Assembly (NCBI GenBank): GCA_029238665.1
Contig: JAQWFQ010000024.1
Location: 124,001 to 188,000 of the forward strand
From: Crocinitomicaceae bacterium
GTDB lineage: Bacteria; Bacteroidota; Bacteroidia; Flavobacteriales_D; Crocinitomicaceae
Direction of reading: 5' to 3'
DNA length: 64,000 bases
Shown here: positions 7,590 through 16,144 of the stretch, piece after piece
Layout of the letters: each line of letters opens with the position of its first letter
How positions within the stretch are numbered: position 1 is the stretch's first letter
Made by a program: the position numbers and the translations under genes
Notes under the pieces: generated by a model
The model's database searches: none
Seen by the model: only the letters and a program-made list of their open reading frames with translations
What the model was told of the DNA's origin: nothing

Positions 7590-9881
7590 ATGATCAAAAA
7601 AATAGCATTTATCGTTCTTGTATTAAATACACTGTTACTTTCTGCACAAACGAATATTAATGGTGTTCTTACTTCTAACAATGAAGTGATTCCTTTTGCA
7701 AAAGTAAAGTTAAAGAGCCTTAACATCAATGCAATCACCGATCTTGAAGGGTTCTTTTCCCTCAAAAATGTTCCAAGTGGAAATCATCAAGTAGAGTTTT
7801 TTGCCTTTGGATTCAAACCAAAAACCATTGAATTAAAATCGCCCTCAACACAATTAAAAATTTCACTAGAAAAAGACCTACAGGATATAAACGAAGTTGT
7901 CGTTAGTGGAACATTAAAGGAAGTATCAAAAAAAGAAAGTACTGTAAATGTTGAAGTCTTTTCACCTACCTTTTTCAAGAAAAACCCTGCTCCTTCAGTT
8001 TTTGAATCAATTGGAAGCGTAAACGGTGTACGACCACAGTTAAACTGTAACATTTGTAACACCGGAGACATTCACATTAACGGATTGGAAGGTCCATATA
8101 CCATGGTACTAATTGATGGGATGCCAATTGTTAGTAGTTTATCTACAGTTTACGGCCTAACAGGAATCCCAAACTCACTTGTTGAACGTATTGAAATTGT
8201 AAAAGGTCCGGCATCAACATTGTACGGTAGTGAGGCAATTGGAGGAATCATCAATGTCATTACAAAGAAACCTCAAAATGCTAATTTATTTTCTGCAGAC
8301 CTTTTTACAACAACATGGCTAGAAACAAATGCAGATATTTCTCTTAAATCAGACGTAGGGGAAAAAGCCACGGTGTTAACAGGGATCAATTATTTCAACT
8401 ACGACTATAAGCGTGATGACAACAATGACGGATTCACAGATGTTACGCTACAAGATCGTATTTCTGTATTTCAAAAATGGAATTTTAAACGTAAAGATTA
8501 CCGCTTATTTTCAATAGCAGGAAGGTTTCTATACGAAGATCGATGGGGAGGTGATATGGACTGGACTCCTGACTTTCGTGGAGGTGATAGTTTATACGGG
8601 GAAAGTATCTACACAACGCGCTATGAGCTACTAGTTAATTATCAACTACCGACAAAAGAAAAACTTTTTCTTTCTGGATCTTTCAACCACCACAACCAGA
8701 ACAGCTACTATGGAACAACGTCATTTATGGCTGATCAATTTATCGGGTTTGGACAACTACACTGGGACAAAAAAATTGGAAAGCATGACCTTATTGTTGG
8801 AGCCGCAATGCGATTCACGCAGTACGATGATGACACACCTGCTACACAAACAGCTGATTCATTAAACCCTCAAAATGCTCCATCTAAATCTTGGTTACCT
8901 GGAATCTTCATTCAAGATGAATTAAAATTCAATGACAAACACAAACTTTTATTAGGGCTGCGTTACGATCAAAATTCAATTCATGGGTCAATTTTCACTC
9001 CACGCATTGGATACAAGTGGATGATTAATCCAAGTACAATATTCAGAATTAACACAGGTACTGGATATCGTGTTGTAAATATCTTTACAGAAGATCACGC
9101 CGCATTAACAGGAGCACGTGAGGTTGTAATATCAGACAACATTGCTCCAGAGCAATCCTACAATGGGAACATTAATTTCAACAAATCAATTATTACCAAG
9201 AAAAATAAATACATCAACATCGATTTCACAGGTTTCTACACCTACTTCACCAATAGAATTATTGCTGATTATGAAACAGATCAAAACTTTATTTATTATG
9301 AGAACTTAAGCTCTCATGCGATAAGTCAGGGGGTTAGTTTAAATGTTACAGCCAAAGTAATTCGAAATTTATCGATACAAGCTGGAGCAACATACATGGA
9401 CATTGCAATATTTGAAGATGGAGTTAAAGAACAACAAATTTTAACCGAGAATTTTTCTGGAACCTGTGGAATGACCTACAATTTCCCAAAAGCTAAATTC
9501 AGTATTGATTATACAGGAAATGTATATAGCCCTATGCGATTGCCTTTATTGAATGACATGGACCCCCGTGCTCAATACTCACCTTGGTGGAGCATTCAGA
9601 ACATTCAATTTACATACAAAGGGTTTAAATCGTGGGAAATATACGGAGGTGTTAAAAACCTATTAAATTGGACGCCAAATAAAAATACACCTTTTATTAT
9701 TGCTCGAAGTCATGATCCTTTTGACAACAACGTTCAATTTGATGGAAATGGTGACCCTCTTGCAACAGCTGAAAACCCTTACGCACTGACATTTGACCCT
9801 TCTTATGTTTACGCTCCAAACCAAGGGATAAAAGGGTTTTTAGGCGTTCGATACACCTTACACGAAAAGAAAAGAAAGTAA
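7590..9881 (+). CDS. TonB-dependent receptor, probably metal or metal-chelate uptake
   Basis: Outer-membrane TonB-dependent transporter, 763 residues from the ATG at 7590, which opens a signal peptide (IAFIVLVLNTLLLSAQ). Residues about 22-105 form a carboxypeptidase-regulatory-like domain. The plug follows (about 110-230) with the signature VERIEIVKGPASTLYGSEA and GGIINVITKK, then the 22-strand barrel. The plug carries CNICNTGDIHINGLEG, a CxxC motif in a surface that faces substrate. Divergent from a DtxR-family repressor with a palindrome between, so metal-regulated import is the best inference; the exact ligand (iron, manganese, copper or a chelate) is unknown. The stop overlaps the start of the next gene (TAATG). 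Confidence 0.9.
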   Translation: MIKKIAFIVLVLNTLLLSAQTNINGVLTSNNEVIPFAKVKLKSLNINAITDLEGFFSLKNVPSGNHQVEFFAFGFKPKTIELKSPSTQLKISLEKDLQDINEVVVSGTLKEVSKKESTVNVEVFSPTFFKKNPAPSVFESIGSVNGVRPQLNCNICNTGDIHINGLEGPYTMVLIDGMPIVSSLSTVYGLTGIPNSLVERIEIVKGPASTLYGSEAIGGIINVITKKPQNANLFSADLFTTTWLETNADISLKSDVGEKATVLTGINYFNYDYKRDDNNDGFTDVTLQDRISVFQKWNFKRKDYRLFSIAGRFLYEDRWGGDMDWTPDFRGGDSLYGESIYTTRYELLVNYQLPTKEKLFLSGSFNHHNQNSYYGTTSFMADQFIGFGQLHWDKKIGKHDLIVGAAMRFTQYDDDTPATQTADSLNPQNAPSKSWLPGIFIQDELKFNDKHKLLLGLRYDQNSIHGSIFTPRIGYKWMINPSTIFRINTGTGYRVVNIFTEDHAALTGAREVVISDNIAPEQSYNGNINFNKSIITKKNKYINIDFTGFYTYFTNRIIADYETDQNFIYYENLSSHAISQGVSLNVTAKVIRNLSIQAGATYMDIAIFEDGVKEQQILTENFSGTCGMTYNFPKAKFSIDYTGNVYSPMRLPLLNDMDPRAQYSPWWSIQNIQFTYKGFKSWEIYGGVKNLLNWTPNKNTPFIIARSHDPFDNNVQFDGNGDPLATAENPYALTFDPSYVYAPNQGIKGFLGVRYTLHEKKRK

Positions 9882-10363
9882 TGCGATTAACGTTGATATT
9901 TTTACTGTGCTCCGTACAACTTTTAGTCAATGCACAATCTAAATTCAAGAATATATCGACCTTAGATCACAGCTCCGCAAAAGTAAAAATTTTAATGCTT
10001 GGCGCAGACTGGTGTACAATCTGTCAAGCGAATGAAACTCAAATTGAAAAGAAGCATTTTTTGTCTAACAAAAACTTCTCTGAAGTAAGCTTCTTTAAGC
10101 TAAATGAAAACTACCCAAACCCCATTTATTTCAATGGAAAAGTTTACTTATTTGAACAAATAGGCTTCAACCAAGGAACACATCAACTTGTTAGAAAATT
10201 ATTTAATGAATCAGAAACCAGCTACCCCACCTTCCTATTCCTTGACACTCAAAATCATTTAATAGAATCTTGGTCTGGCTTTATTAATGAATCTGAAATA
10301 GAATCAATTTTAAACGGGATTTTAAACCAGGTAGATGCTCCTGATTCGGTTAAAAGCATTTGA
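9881..10363 (+). CDS. Exported thioredoxin-fold protein (WCTIC)
   Basis: Periplasmic thioredoxin-like protein of 160 residues with signal peptide (LTLIFLLCSVQLLVNAQ) and a complete dithiol motif, DWCTIC, at about residues 44-49. A cis-Pro segment (SYPTFLFLD, about 113-121) completes the active site. It shares one base with the TonB receptor stop, so the two are co-translated. The pairing with a receptor that has a CxxC in its plug suggests it may reduce that cysteine pair or the imported metal; this is inference. Its last 109 nt overlap the convergent VanX-like gene. Confidence 0.82.
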   Translation: MRLTLIFLLCSVQLLVNAQSKFKNISTLDHSSAKVKILMLGADWCTICQANETQIEKKHFLSNKNFSEVSFFKLNENYPNPIYFNGKVYLFEQIGFNQGTHQLVRKLFNESETSYPTFLFLDTQNHLIESWSGFINESEIESILNGILNQVDAPDSVKSI

Positions 10364-11085
10364 TGTTTATTTGAAGCTGAAACCCTCGAATAAGCATTAA
10401 AATGCCACCACTCACTAGGAATATTATAAAACCCAGTATGCCGCATTACCTTTCTTAATAATTTTCGGTTTTGATACTGTTTGCTGGTCAATTCTCCTGA
10501 TTTCAAAAACTGAGACTCATGGCTTGGAAAGGCTATTTCCCTAAAGTCATCATACCCTGCCCCCATATCTAAAACATCTCCATTCGCATCCACAATTGTC
10601 AAATCAACCGCTGACCCAAAATTGTGCACACTCCCATTTTTAGGATTTGAAACAAACTTACCTCTTCTATATACTGGAATTGAATCAAGTGCATTCCACA
10701 TTTCTTGTTGCACTTGCCGTGGGCGAACTCCATCATACACCAGTAAAGAATATCCTGGGTAAATAGAATCTAAATAGTGTTGTGATTTTGATAAACGAAT
10801 AGCAACTTTTTTCTGTAAAAACAAACGTGTTAGCGTATCATACAACTGCATCCCCATAAAGTTATCCGAAGTCGCGTATTTTAAATCAATTTGTATTGTA
10901 GAATCAATTGAAACCAGTTCCACCAACCCTATTGAGTTCATAACCTTTTCCACTTCCAATAACAGGGTTGAATCAACTTCAACAGGCAAAACAACTTGTT
11001 TTTCATCACCAGCCACAACTATTTCTTCCGGAATACCTGAACTACATGATAAAAGAACTAAAAAGAGAATCCAAGACCACTTCAT
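10255..11085 (-). CDS. D-alanyl-D-alanine dipeptidase, VanX-like lipoprotein (M15D)
   Basis: Zinc D,D-dipeptidase of the VanX/DdpX family, predicted lipoprotein of 276 residues. The ATG at 11085 is preferred over an upstream TTG at 11100 because it gives a compact lipoprotein signal (MKWSWILFLVLLSCSS, lipobox LLSC). Zinc ligands and catalytic residues are visible: SVHNFGSAVDLT (His and Asp), SEWWHF (catalytic Glu and third ligand His), and the upstream VYDGVRPRQVQ arginine. It probably hydrolyses D-Ala-D-Ala or similar dipeptides from peptidoglycan turnover. No van resistance genes are nearby, so a resistance role is unlikely. A tail of about 45 residues after the catalytic His overlaps the convergent thioredoxin gene. 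Confidence 0.87.
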   Translation of the reverse strand: MKWSWILFLVLLSCSSGIPEEIVVAGDEKQVVLPVEVDSTLLLEVEKVMNSIGLVELVSIDSTIQIDLKYATSDNFMGMQLYDTLTRLFLQKKVAIRLSKSQHYLDSIYPGYSLLVYDGVRPRQVQQEMWNALDSIPVYRRGKFVSNPKNGSVHNFGSAVDLTIVDANGDVLDMGAGYDDFREIAFPSHESQFLKSGELTSKQYQNRKLLRKVMRHTGFYNIPSEWWHFNAYSRVSASNKHQMLLTESGASTWFKIPFKIDSISDSLIKPDQDSIK

Positions 11086-11164
11086 TTTATAAAGAAACAA
11101 AATCTATAGGAATAGAACCTTTTTAGAACTTTTCTATTTATTTTTGCTCTAAAATTTATTTTGT

Positions 11165-12364
11165 ATGCCAATAATCTCTAATAAAGCAATTCAAATGCCC
11201 GAATCACCAATTCGTAAATTGGTTCCTTTCGCAGAAATAGCAAAAGAAAAGGGTAAATCGGTGTTTCACTTAAATATAGGCCAACCTGATATTGAGACTC
11301 CTGAAATTGCACTAAAGGCAGTTAAAGATATAGATAGAAAAGTGATTGAATATAGCCACTCTGCAGGTTTTCAATCATATAGAGATAAGCTTTCTGAATA
11401 CTATAAATCGGTAGGTATTAATGTCGATTCTGAAGATATAATCATTACTACAGGTGGATCTGAAGCATTAACATTTGGATTTATGTCTACTTGCGATGCA
11501 GACGATGAGGTAATTATCCCTGAACCATTTTATGCAAACTACAACGGTTTTGCTGTTGCAGCAGGGCTAAATGTCGTACCCGTTACAGCACAAATCGAAA
11601 ATGGGTTTGCACTGCCTCCAGTTGCAGAAATAGAGAAAAAAATAACTTCTAAAACAAAAGCAATTGTCATTTGCAACCCTGGAAACCCAACAGGATACCT
11701 TTACTCTAAAGAAGAGTTAGAACAATTGAGAGACATTGTAAAAAAACACGATTTATTTTTATTTGCTGATGAAGTTTACCGTGAATTCTGTTATGATGGT
11801 GCTTCACCACTTTCTGTAATGAATTTAGACGGAATTGATCAAAATGTAATTATGATTGATTCTGTTTCTAAGCGCTATTCAATGTGTGGTGCTAGAATAG
11901 GGGCAATTGTTTCCAAAAACAAAGATGTAATGGCAGCAGCACTTAAATTTGGTCAAGCACGATTATCTCCCCCTACAATTGATCAAATAGCCGCAGAAGC
12001 AGCGCTATCTACCCCACAATCTTATTTTGATAATGTGGTAGCTGAATACGTTGAGCGTAGAAACATAATGATTGAAGGCTTAAATAATATCCCAGGTGTA
12101 TTCTGTCCAAAACCAAGTGGCGCATTTTATTGTGTTGCCAAATTTCCTGTCGATAGTGCTGAAAAATTTTGCCAGTGGCTATTAGAAAGTTTTGAATACG
12201 AAGGAAATACAGTAATGATGGCACCTGCCAGCGGATTTTATTCAACACCAGGTCTAGGGGAGCAAGAGGCGCGTATTGCCTATGTGTTAAACCAAGACTC
12301 CTTAAAAAAAGCAGTGAAGTGTATAGAGGAAGCACTTAAAGTTTATCCAGGACGATTGAATTAA
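11165..12364 (+). CDS. Class I/II pyridoxal-phosphate aminotransferase
   Basis: Fold-type I PLP aminotransferase of the aspartate aminotransferase family, 399 residues, cytoplasmic. Motifs: LNIGQPDIETP (N-terminus), TTGGSEAL (cofactor phosphate), NPGNPTGYLYS (substrate carboxylate and PLP ring), the ADEVY aspartate, SVSKRYSMCGARIG with the Schiff-base lysine (about 241), and the C-terminal RIAYVL arginine. Probably transfers amino groups from aspartate or another amino acid to 2-oxoglutarate; specificity cannot be assigned. It stands alone, 40 nt before hemN. Confidence 0.9.
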   Translation: MPIISNKAIQMPESPIRKLVPFAEIAKEKGKSVFHLNIGQPDIETPEIALKAVKDIDRKVIEYSHSAGFQSYRDKLSEYYKSVGINVDSEDIIITTGGSEALTFGFMSTCDADDEVIIPEPFYANYNGFAVAAGLNVVPVTAQIENGFALPPVAEIEKKITSKTKAIVICNPGNPTGYLYSKEELEQLRDIVKKHDLFLFADEVYREFCYDGASPLSVMNLDGIDQNVIMIDSVSKRYSMCGARIGAIVSKNKDVMAAALKFGQARLSPPTIDQIAAEAALSTPQSYFDNVVAEYVERRNIMIEGLNNIPGVFCPKPSGAFYCVAKFPVDSAEKFCQWLLESFEYEGNTVMMAPASGFYSTPGLGEQEARIAYVLNQDSLKKAVKCIEEALKVYPGRLN

Positions 12365-12393
12365 AACAATGTATAAAAGTCAATAATTCACGT

Positions 12394-12401
12394 TATCTTT
12401 G
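12394..12401 (+). promoter_or_regulatory. -7 promoter element before hemN
   Basis: TATCTTTG matches TAnnTTTG and ends 2 nt before the ATG at 12404. A normal start site would fall at or inside that ATG, so either the mRNA is leaderless or translation begins at the in-frame GTG at 12437. Confidence 0.5.
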
Positions 12402-12403
12402 AT

Positions 12404-13798
12404 ATGGTATTTAACGTATGTAAACCAAGCTCATCCGTGAAAAAAATAGTAGAAAAATATAACGTTCCAGGACCACGATACACATCGTACCCTACAGTTC
12501 CTTTTTGGAAACATAACCCTTTAAAAATTGAGGATTGGATAAAGAGTATTTCGACCAATACAGCATCTTTTAAGTCAAATGATTTAAGTCTGTACATTCA
12601 CCTCCCATACTGCGAAAGTCTATGCACATTTTGTGGGTGTCATAAAAGGATTACTAAAAACCATGCGGTTGAAGGACCGTATATTGATGCTGTTATCAAA
12701 GAGTGGGAACTATACCAAAAAGAATTTAAATTCAATCCTGATATTCGCGAGTTGCATTTTGGAGGAGGAACACCTACTTTTTTTGAACCAGACCAATTAA
12801 TTCGGTTAGTAACTGCAATTTTTGGTAAATCATCGATAGACCCCGAACATGCTGAACTTAGCTTTGAAGCGCACCCAAACAACACTTCAAAAGAGCATTT
12901 AGAAAAACTACACGCTTTTGGGTTCCGAAGACTAAGCCTTGGAATTCAAGACTACAGCCCAACCGTTCAACAGGCAATTAATCGAATACAACCCTTTGAA
13001 GACGTTAAAAAAGTACATGAACAAGCAAAGGCAATTGGATATAAATCAATTAGCCATGACCTTGTTTTTGGATTGCCTAAACAACGAATGAATGACATTA
13101 TTGATACTGTTCAAAAAACATTGGAGTTAAGACCTGATAGAATTGCACTGTATAGTTATGCCCATGTTCCCTGGATTAAAGGAAATGGTCAACGTGGATA
13201 TGACGAGTCTGATTTACCTCAAGACTCCGTAAAAAGAGCTTTATACGAGAAAGCAAAAGCGATGCTTGAAGCGGAGGGATATTTAGAGATAGGAATGGAT
13301 CATTTTGCATTAAGTCATGATGATTTATCTATTGCCTTTAAAGCAAAAAATCTACACCGTAACTTCATGGGCTACACAACCCAAAACACAAATTTCTTAC
13401 TTGGATTGGGTATGTCGGCTATTTCTGACAGTTGGTTTGGTTTTGCTCAAAATGAAAAATCTACAGAAGAATACATTAAAATTGTCAACACAGATACAAT
13501 TCCTGTTTTTAGAGGCCATGTATTAAGCGATTTAGATTTAGAAATTAGAAAATACATACTAGACCTGATGTGTCATTTTGAGACCGAGTTTGATTCTGAA
13601 TCTCAATTCAAAGAAAAACACGCACAAATTATAGCACGATTGGATGAAATGATCAACGATGGACTGGTCGTCGTAACAGGGGATAAAGTGACTGTAACAG
13701 AAGAAGGCATTGCATTTGTACGAAACTGTTGCATGGCATTCGATATGGATTTAGCTGACACAGCGCAAAGAAAAAATATGTTTTCTAAAACAATTTAA
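12404..13798 (+). CDS. hemN: Oxygen-independent coproporphyrinogen III oxidase
   Basis: Radical-SAM enzyme that oxidatively decarboxylates coproporphyrinogen III to protoporphyrinogen IX in haem synthesis without oxygen. Of 464 residues, YNVPGPRYTSYPTVPFW at about 19-35 is the HemN signature; the 4Fe-4S site is HLPYCESLCTFCGC (CxxxCxxC, about 66-79), followed by GGGTPTF. The C-terminal HemN domain is complete. The start is uncertain: the ATG at 12404 sits directly behind a promoter element, and an in-frame GTG at 12437 would give a protein beginning KKIVEKYNVPGPR, close to where I expect family members to begin. Supplies haem for the cytochrome c system encoded at 21-24 kb. Confidence 0.93.
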   Translation: MVFNVCKPSSSVKKIVEKYNVPGPRYTSYPTVPFWKHNPLKIEDWIKSISTNTASFKSNDLSLYIHLPYCESLCTFCGCHKRITKNHAVEGPYIDAVIKEWELYQKEFKFNPDIRELHFGGGTPTFFEPDQLIRLVTAIFGKSSIDPEHAELSFEAHPNNTSKEHLEKLHAFGFRRLSLGIQDYSPTVQQAINRIQPFEDVKKVHEQAKAIGYKSISHDLVFGLPKQRMNDIIDTVQKTLELRPDRIALYSYAHVPWIKGNGQRGYDESDLPQDSVKRALYEKAKAMLEAEGYLEIGMDHFALSHDDLSIAFKAKNLHRNFMGYTTQNTNFLLGLGMSAISDSWFGFAQNEKSTEEYIKIVNTDTIPVFRGHVLSDLDLEIRKYILDLMCHFETEFDSESQFKEKHAQIIARLDEMINDGLVVVTGDKVTVTEEGIAFVRNCCMAFDMDLADTAQRKNMFSKTI

Positions 13799-13838
13799 GG
13801 AAAAACATTTAGAATACTAATTAGAATTTCGAATACCT

Positions 13839-13846
13839 TATATTTG
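13839..13846 (+). promoter_or_regulatory. -7 promoter element of the cysteine desulfurase gene
   Basis: TATATTTG matches TAnnTTTG, 18 nt before the ATG at 13865. An in-frame TTG at 13844 lies within the element and so cannot be the translation start. Confidence 0.5.
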
Positions 13847-13864
13847 CTTTCAATATTTTCAGTT

Positions 13865-15004
13865 ATGGCAGTTTATCTTGACAACGCAGCAACTACACCG
13901 ATCGCACCTGAAGTTGTAGATGCAATGATTCCTATTTTAAAAGATAGTTTTGGTAATCCTTCCTCTACCCACTCTTTTGGAAGGAAATCGAAGGCGCTTA
14001 TTGAAACTTCTCGCCGTTCTATTGCAAAGCACATGAATTGTCAGCCAGCTGAAATAATTTTCACTTCAGGAGGAACTGAAGCGGACAACATGGCAATCAA
14101 TTCCAGTGTTCACAAAATGGGAGTGACTCACATTATTACTTCTAGTATTGAACACCATGCAGTTGGCCATACAGCGATTAACATTCACAAAACTGAAGGC
14201 GTAAAATTATCTCTGGTAAAGGTAGACTCCAAAGGAAATGTCGATTTAAACGACTTAGAACGTTTGTTGCAAGAAGATGGAAAAGCATTGGTTTCCCTAA
14301 TGCACGCCAACAATGAAATTGCAACCCTATTGCCAATTAAACAAGTCAGCATCTTATGTAGACGTTATGGAGCACTGTTTCACTCAGACACTGTTCAATC
14401 AATGGCACACTACACATTTGATTTAGAAGATTTAGACATCGACTACATTACCTGTGCGGCCCATAAGTTTCATGGACCTAAAGGCTCAGGATTCTTGTAT
14501 GTAAATAAAAAAGTAGCAATGGATTCATTGATTCATGGTGGTGCTCAAGAGCGTGGACTACGCGGAGGAACTGAGAACGTACCTGGAATTGTTGGGCTGG
14601 CAAAAGCAATGAACTTGGCCTATGAAGACCTTGATGCTCATCAAAAACATGTACAAGGATTAAAAACATACATGATCAACGAATTAACAGAATTTTTTGA
14701 TCAGGTTGATTTTTATGGAGAAATTGATCCCGATAAATCATTATATACGGTATTAAATGTTTGTTTCCCAAAAACAAGCAAAGCAAGTATGTTACTTTTT
14801 ACACTCGACTTAAAAGGAATCGCTGTCTCTGGAGGTTCAGCTTGTTCTTCTGGAGCATCTGTTGGATCTCATGTACTAACAGGTATTGGAGCTGACATGA
14901 CTCGTCCAAACGCACGTTTTTCATTCTCTCGATATACAACGAAAGAAGAAATCGACTTCGCTTTAGAGCAAGTTAAGACCGTTTTCGAAAAAACGTTGGT
15001 TTAA
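13865..15004 (+). CDS. Cysteine desulfurase (IscS/NifS family)
   Basis: PLP enzyme releasing sulfur from cysteine as an enzyme-bound persulfide for Fe-S clusters, thiolated tRNA and cofactors; 379 residues. Signatures: VYLDNAATTP at the N-terminus, FTSGGTEADN, the PLP lysine in CAAHKFHGPKG (about 202), RGGTENVPG, and the catalytic cysteine in the loop SGGSACSSGA (about 325). The conserved SACSSG loop places it with group I (IscS-like) enzymes. No IscU or Suf genes are adjacent. A glycosyltransferase gene follows after 18 nt, which may be chance rather than function. Confidence 0.92.
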   Translation: MAVYLDNAATTPIAPEVVDAMIPILKDSFGNPSSTHSFGRKSKALIETSRRSIAKHMNCQPAEIIFTSGGTEADNMAINSSVHKMGVTHIITSSIEHHAVGHTAINIHKTEGVKLSLVKVDSKGNVDLNDLERLLQEDGKALVSLMHANNEIATLLPIKQVSILCRRYGALFHSDTVQSMAHYTFDLEDLDIDYITCAAHKFHGPKGSGFLYVNKKVAMDSLIHGGAQERGLRGGTENVPGIVGLAKAMNLAYEDLDAHQKHVQGLKTYMINELTEFFDQVDFYGEIDPDKSLYTVLNVCFPKTSKASMLLFTLDLKGIAVSGGSACSSGASVGSHVLTGIGADMTRPNARFSFSRYTTKEEIDFALEQVKTVFEKTLV

Positions 15005-15022
15005 TTTTGTATTTTGCTCTGA

Positions 15023-16144
15023 ATGGCAAAGCGCGAAATCTTAATTCTGAGTTCATGGTACCCGACAAAGCACCATCCTTTTTTGGGGAATTTTGTGGCA
15101 CGAAATGCACAGTTGCTTAATCAACACTACAATGTTACGGTCATTAATACAATACCTTCAGACACCATATCAAAGTTGTCATTAAAAGACGAACAAAATC
15201 TTGGGTATCGTGAAATACAAGTAACTCACCCACGTGGTAAATATGGGTATAGTAAACACTATTGGCAGAAAAAAGCGCTCAAACAGGCCTTCTTAGAAAT
15301 CAACCGTATTGATCTTGTTATTGGGCATATCTTACTCCCAAAAGCTTTGCAATTTACGCTAGCAAAAAAGAAATTTAAAGCCCCCCTAATACTGGTTGAA
15401 CACGGATCATATTACCGTGCAGAACTGCGAAAAAAATGGCATTATTTACACGAAATAATGCTCCGGTACACACGTAAAAAAATCAGTGAAGTTGTTGCTG
15501 TTTCTTCGTTTTTAGTACAAAACATTAAACATGACTTCCCTAAGCACGACATCAAGGTTATCGGAAATCACATTGATACAAGTACATTTATTTTAGGCGA
15601 GCACAAACCATCAAAACGCACTAATTTCTTACACATTTCTACGCTAGATCCATCAACTAAAAATCCACAGGGAATTCTAGATGCATGTAAATTGTTACAC
15701 GAAAATAAAATTGATTTTCACCTGACAATCGTTTGTGATGAAGACTATTCAAAATGGGAGGAAATTGTAGTCTCAAAAGGGTTAAGGGAACACATACATT
15801 TTGCAGGTCCTTTGGAATGGACAGATCTAGTTCCATTTTACCAACAATCAGACGCCTTTATTTTAAATTCCGACTACGAGTCATTCTCTATAGTACTTGC
15901 TGAAGCTTGGGCTACAGGAACTCCCGTTATTTCACCACCGGTTGGAATCGCACATGAACTAAATCCTGAATTGGGAATTCAAACCAAAAAAAATAATTCT
16001 GAATCACTAAAAACGGCCATGCAAACAATGATTGAAACTAAATTCAATTATTCGCAACACCAACTGCGTGAGCATGCGATGCAATTTAGTGAACAGGCAA
16101 TATTGAATCAATGGACACAGCTAATAGACAAGTATGTTAAGTAA
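15023..16144 (+). CDS. Family 4 glycosyltransferase (GT-B fold)
   Basis: Cytoplasmic glycosyltransferase of 373 residues. The N-terminal acceptor domain begins LILSSWYPTKHHPFLGNFV; the C-terminal nucleotide-sugar domain (from about residue 190) carries the GT4 features HFAGPLEWTDLVPFYQQ and SFSIVLAEAWATGTPVIS (the E-x7-E region). Likely a surface polysaccharide or glycolipid glycosyltransferase; donor and acceptor are unknown. It is not BshA, which begins with a different loop (KIGIVCYPTYGGSG type). Starts 18 nt after the cysteine desulfurase and overlaps the next gene by 11 nt. Confidence 0.85.
   Translation: MAKREILILSSWYPTKHHPFLGNFVARNAQLLNQHYNVTVINTIPSDTISKLSLKDEQNLGYREIQVTHPRGKYGYSKHYWQKKALKQAFLEINRIDLVIGHILLPKALQFTLAKKKFKAPLILVEHGSYYRAELRKKWHYLHEIMLRYTRKKISEVVAVSSFLVQNIKHDFPKHDIKVIGNHIDTSTFILGEHKPSKRTNFLHISTLDPSTKNPQGILDACKLLHENKIDFHLTIVCDEDYSKWEEIVVSKGLREHIHFAGPLEWTDLVPFYQQSDAFILNSDYESFSIVLAEAWATGTPVISPPVGIAHELNPELGIQTKKNNSESLKTAMQTMIETKFNYSQHQLREHAMQFSEQAILNQWTQLIDKYVK

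Noticed and set aside
10255-11085. Vancomycin-resistance vanX
   Set aside because: No vanH, vanA or vanRS genes are nearby and the protein is a predicted lipoprotein; a peptidoglycan-recycling peptidase is more likely.
15023-16144. BshA (first bacillithiol enzyme), since it is also a GT4 enzyme
   Set aside because: The N-terminus lacks the BshA glycine-rich PTYGGSG-type loop, and the gene is not near bshB1 or bshC.
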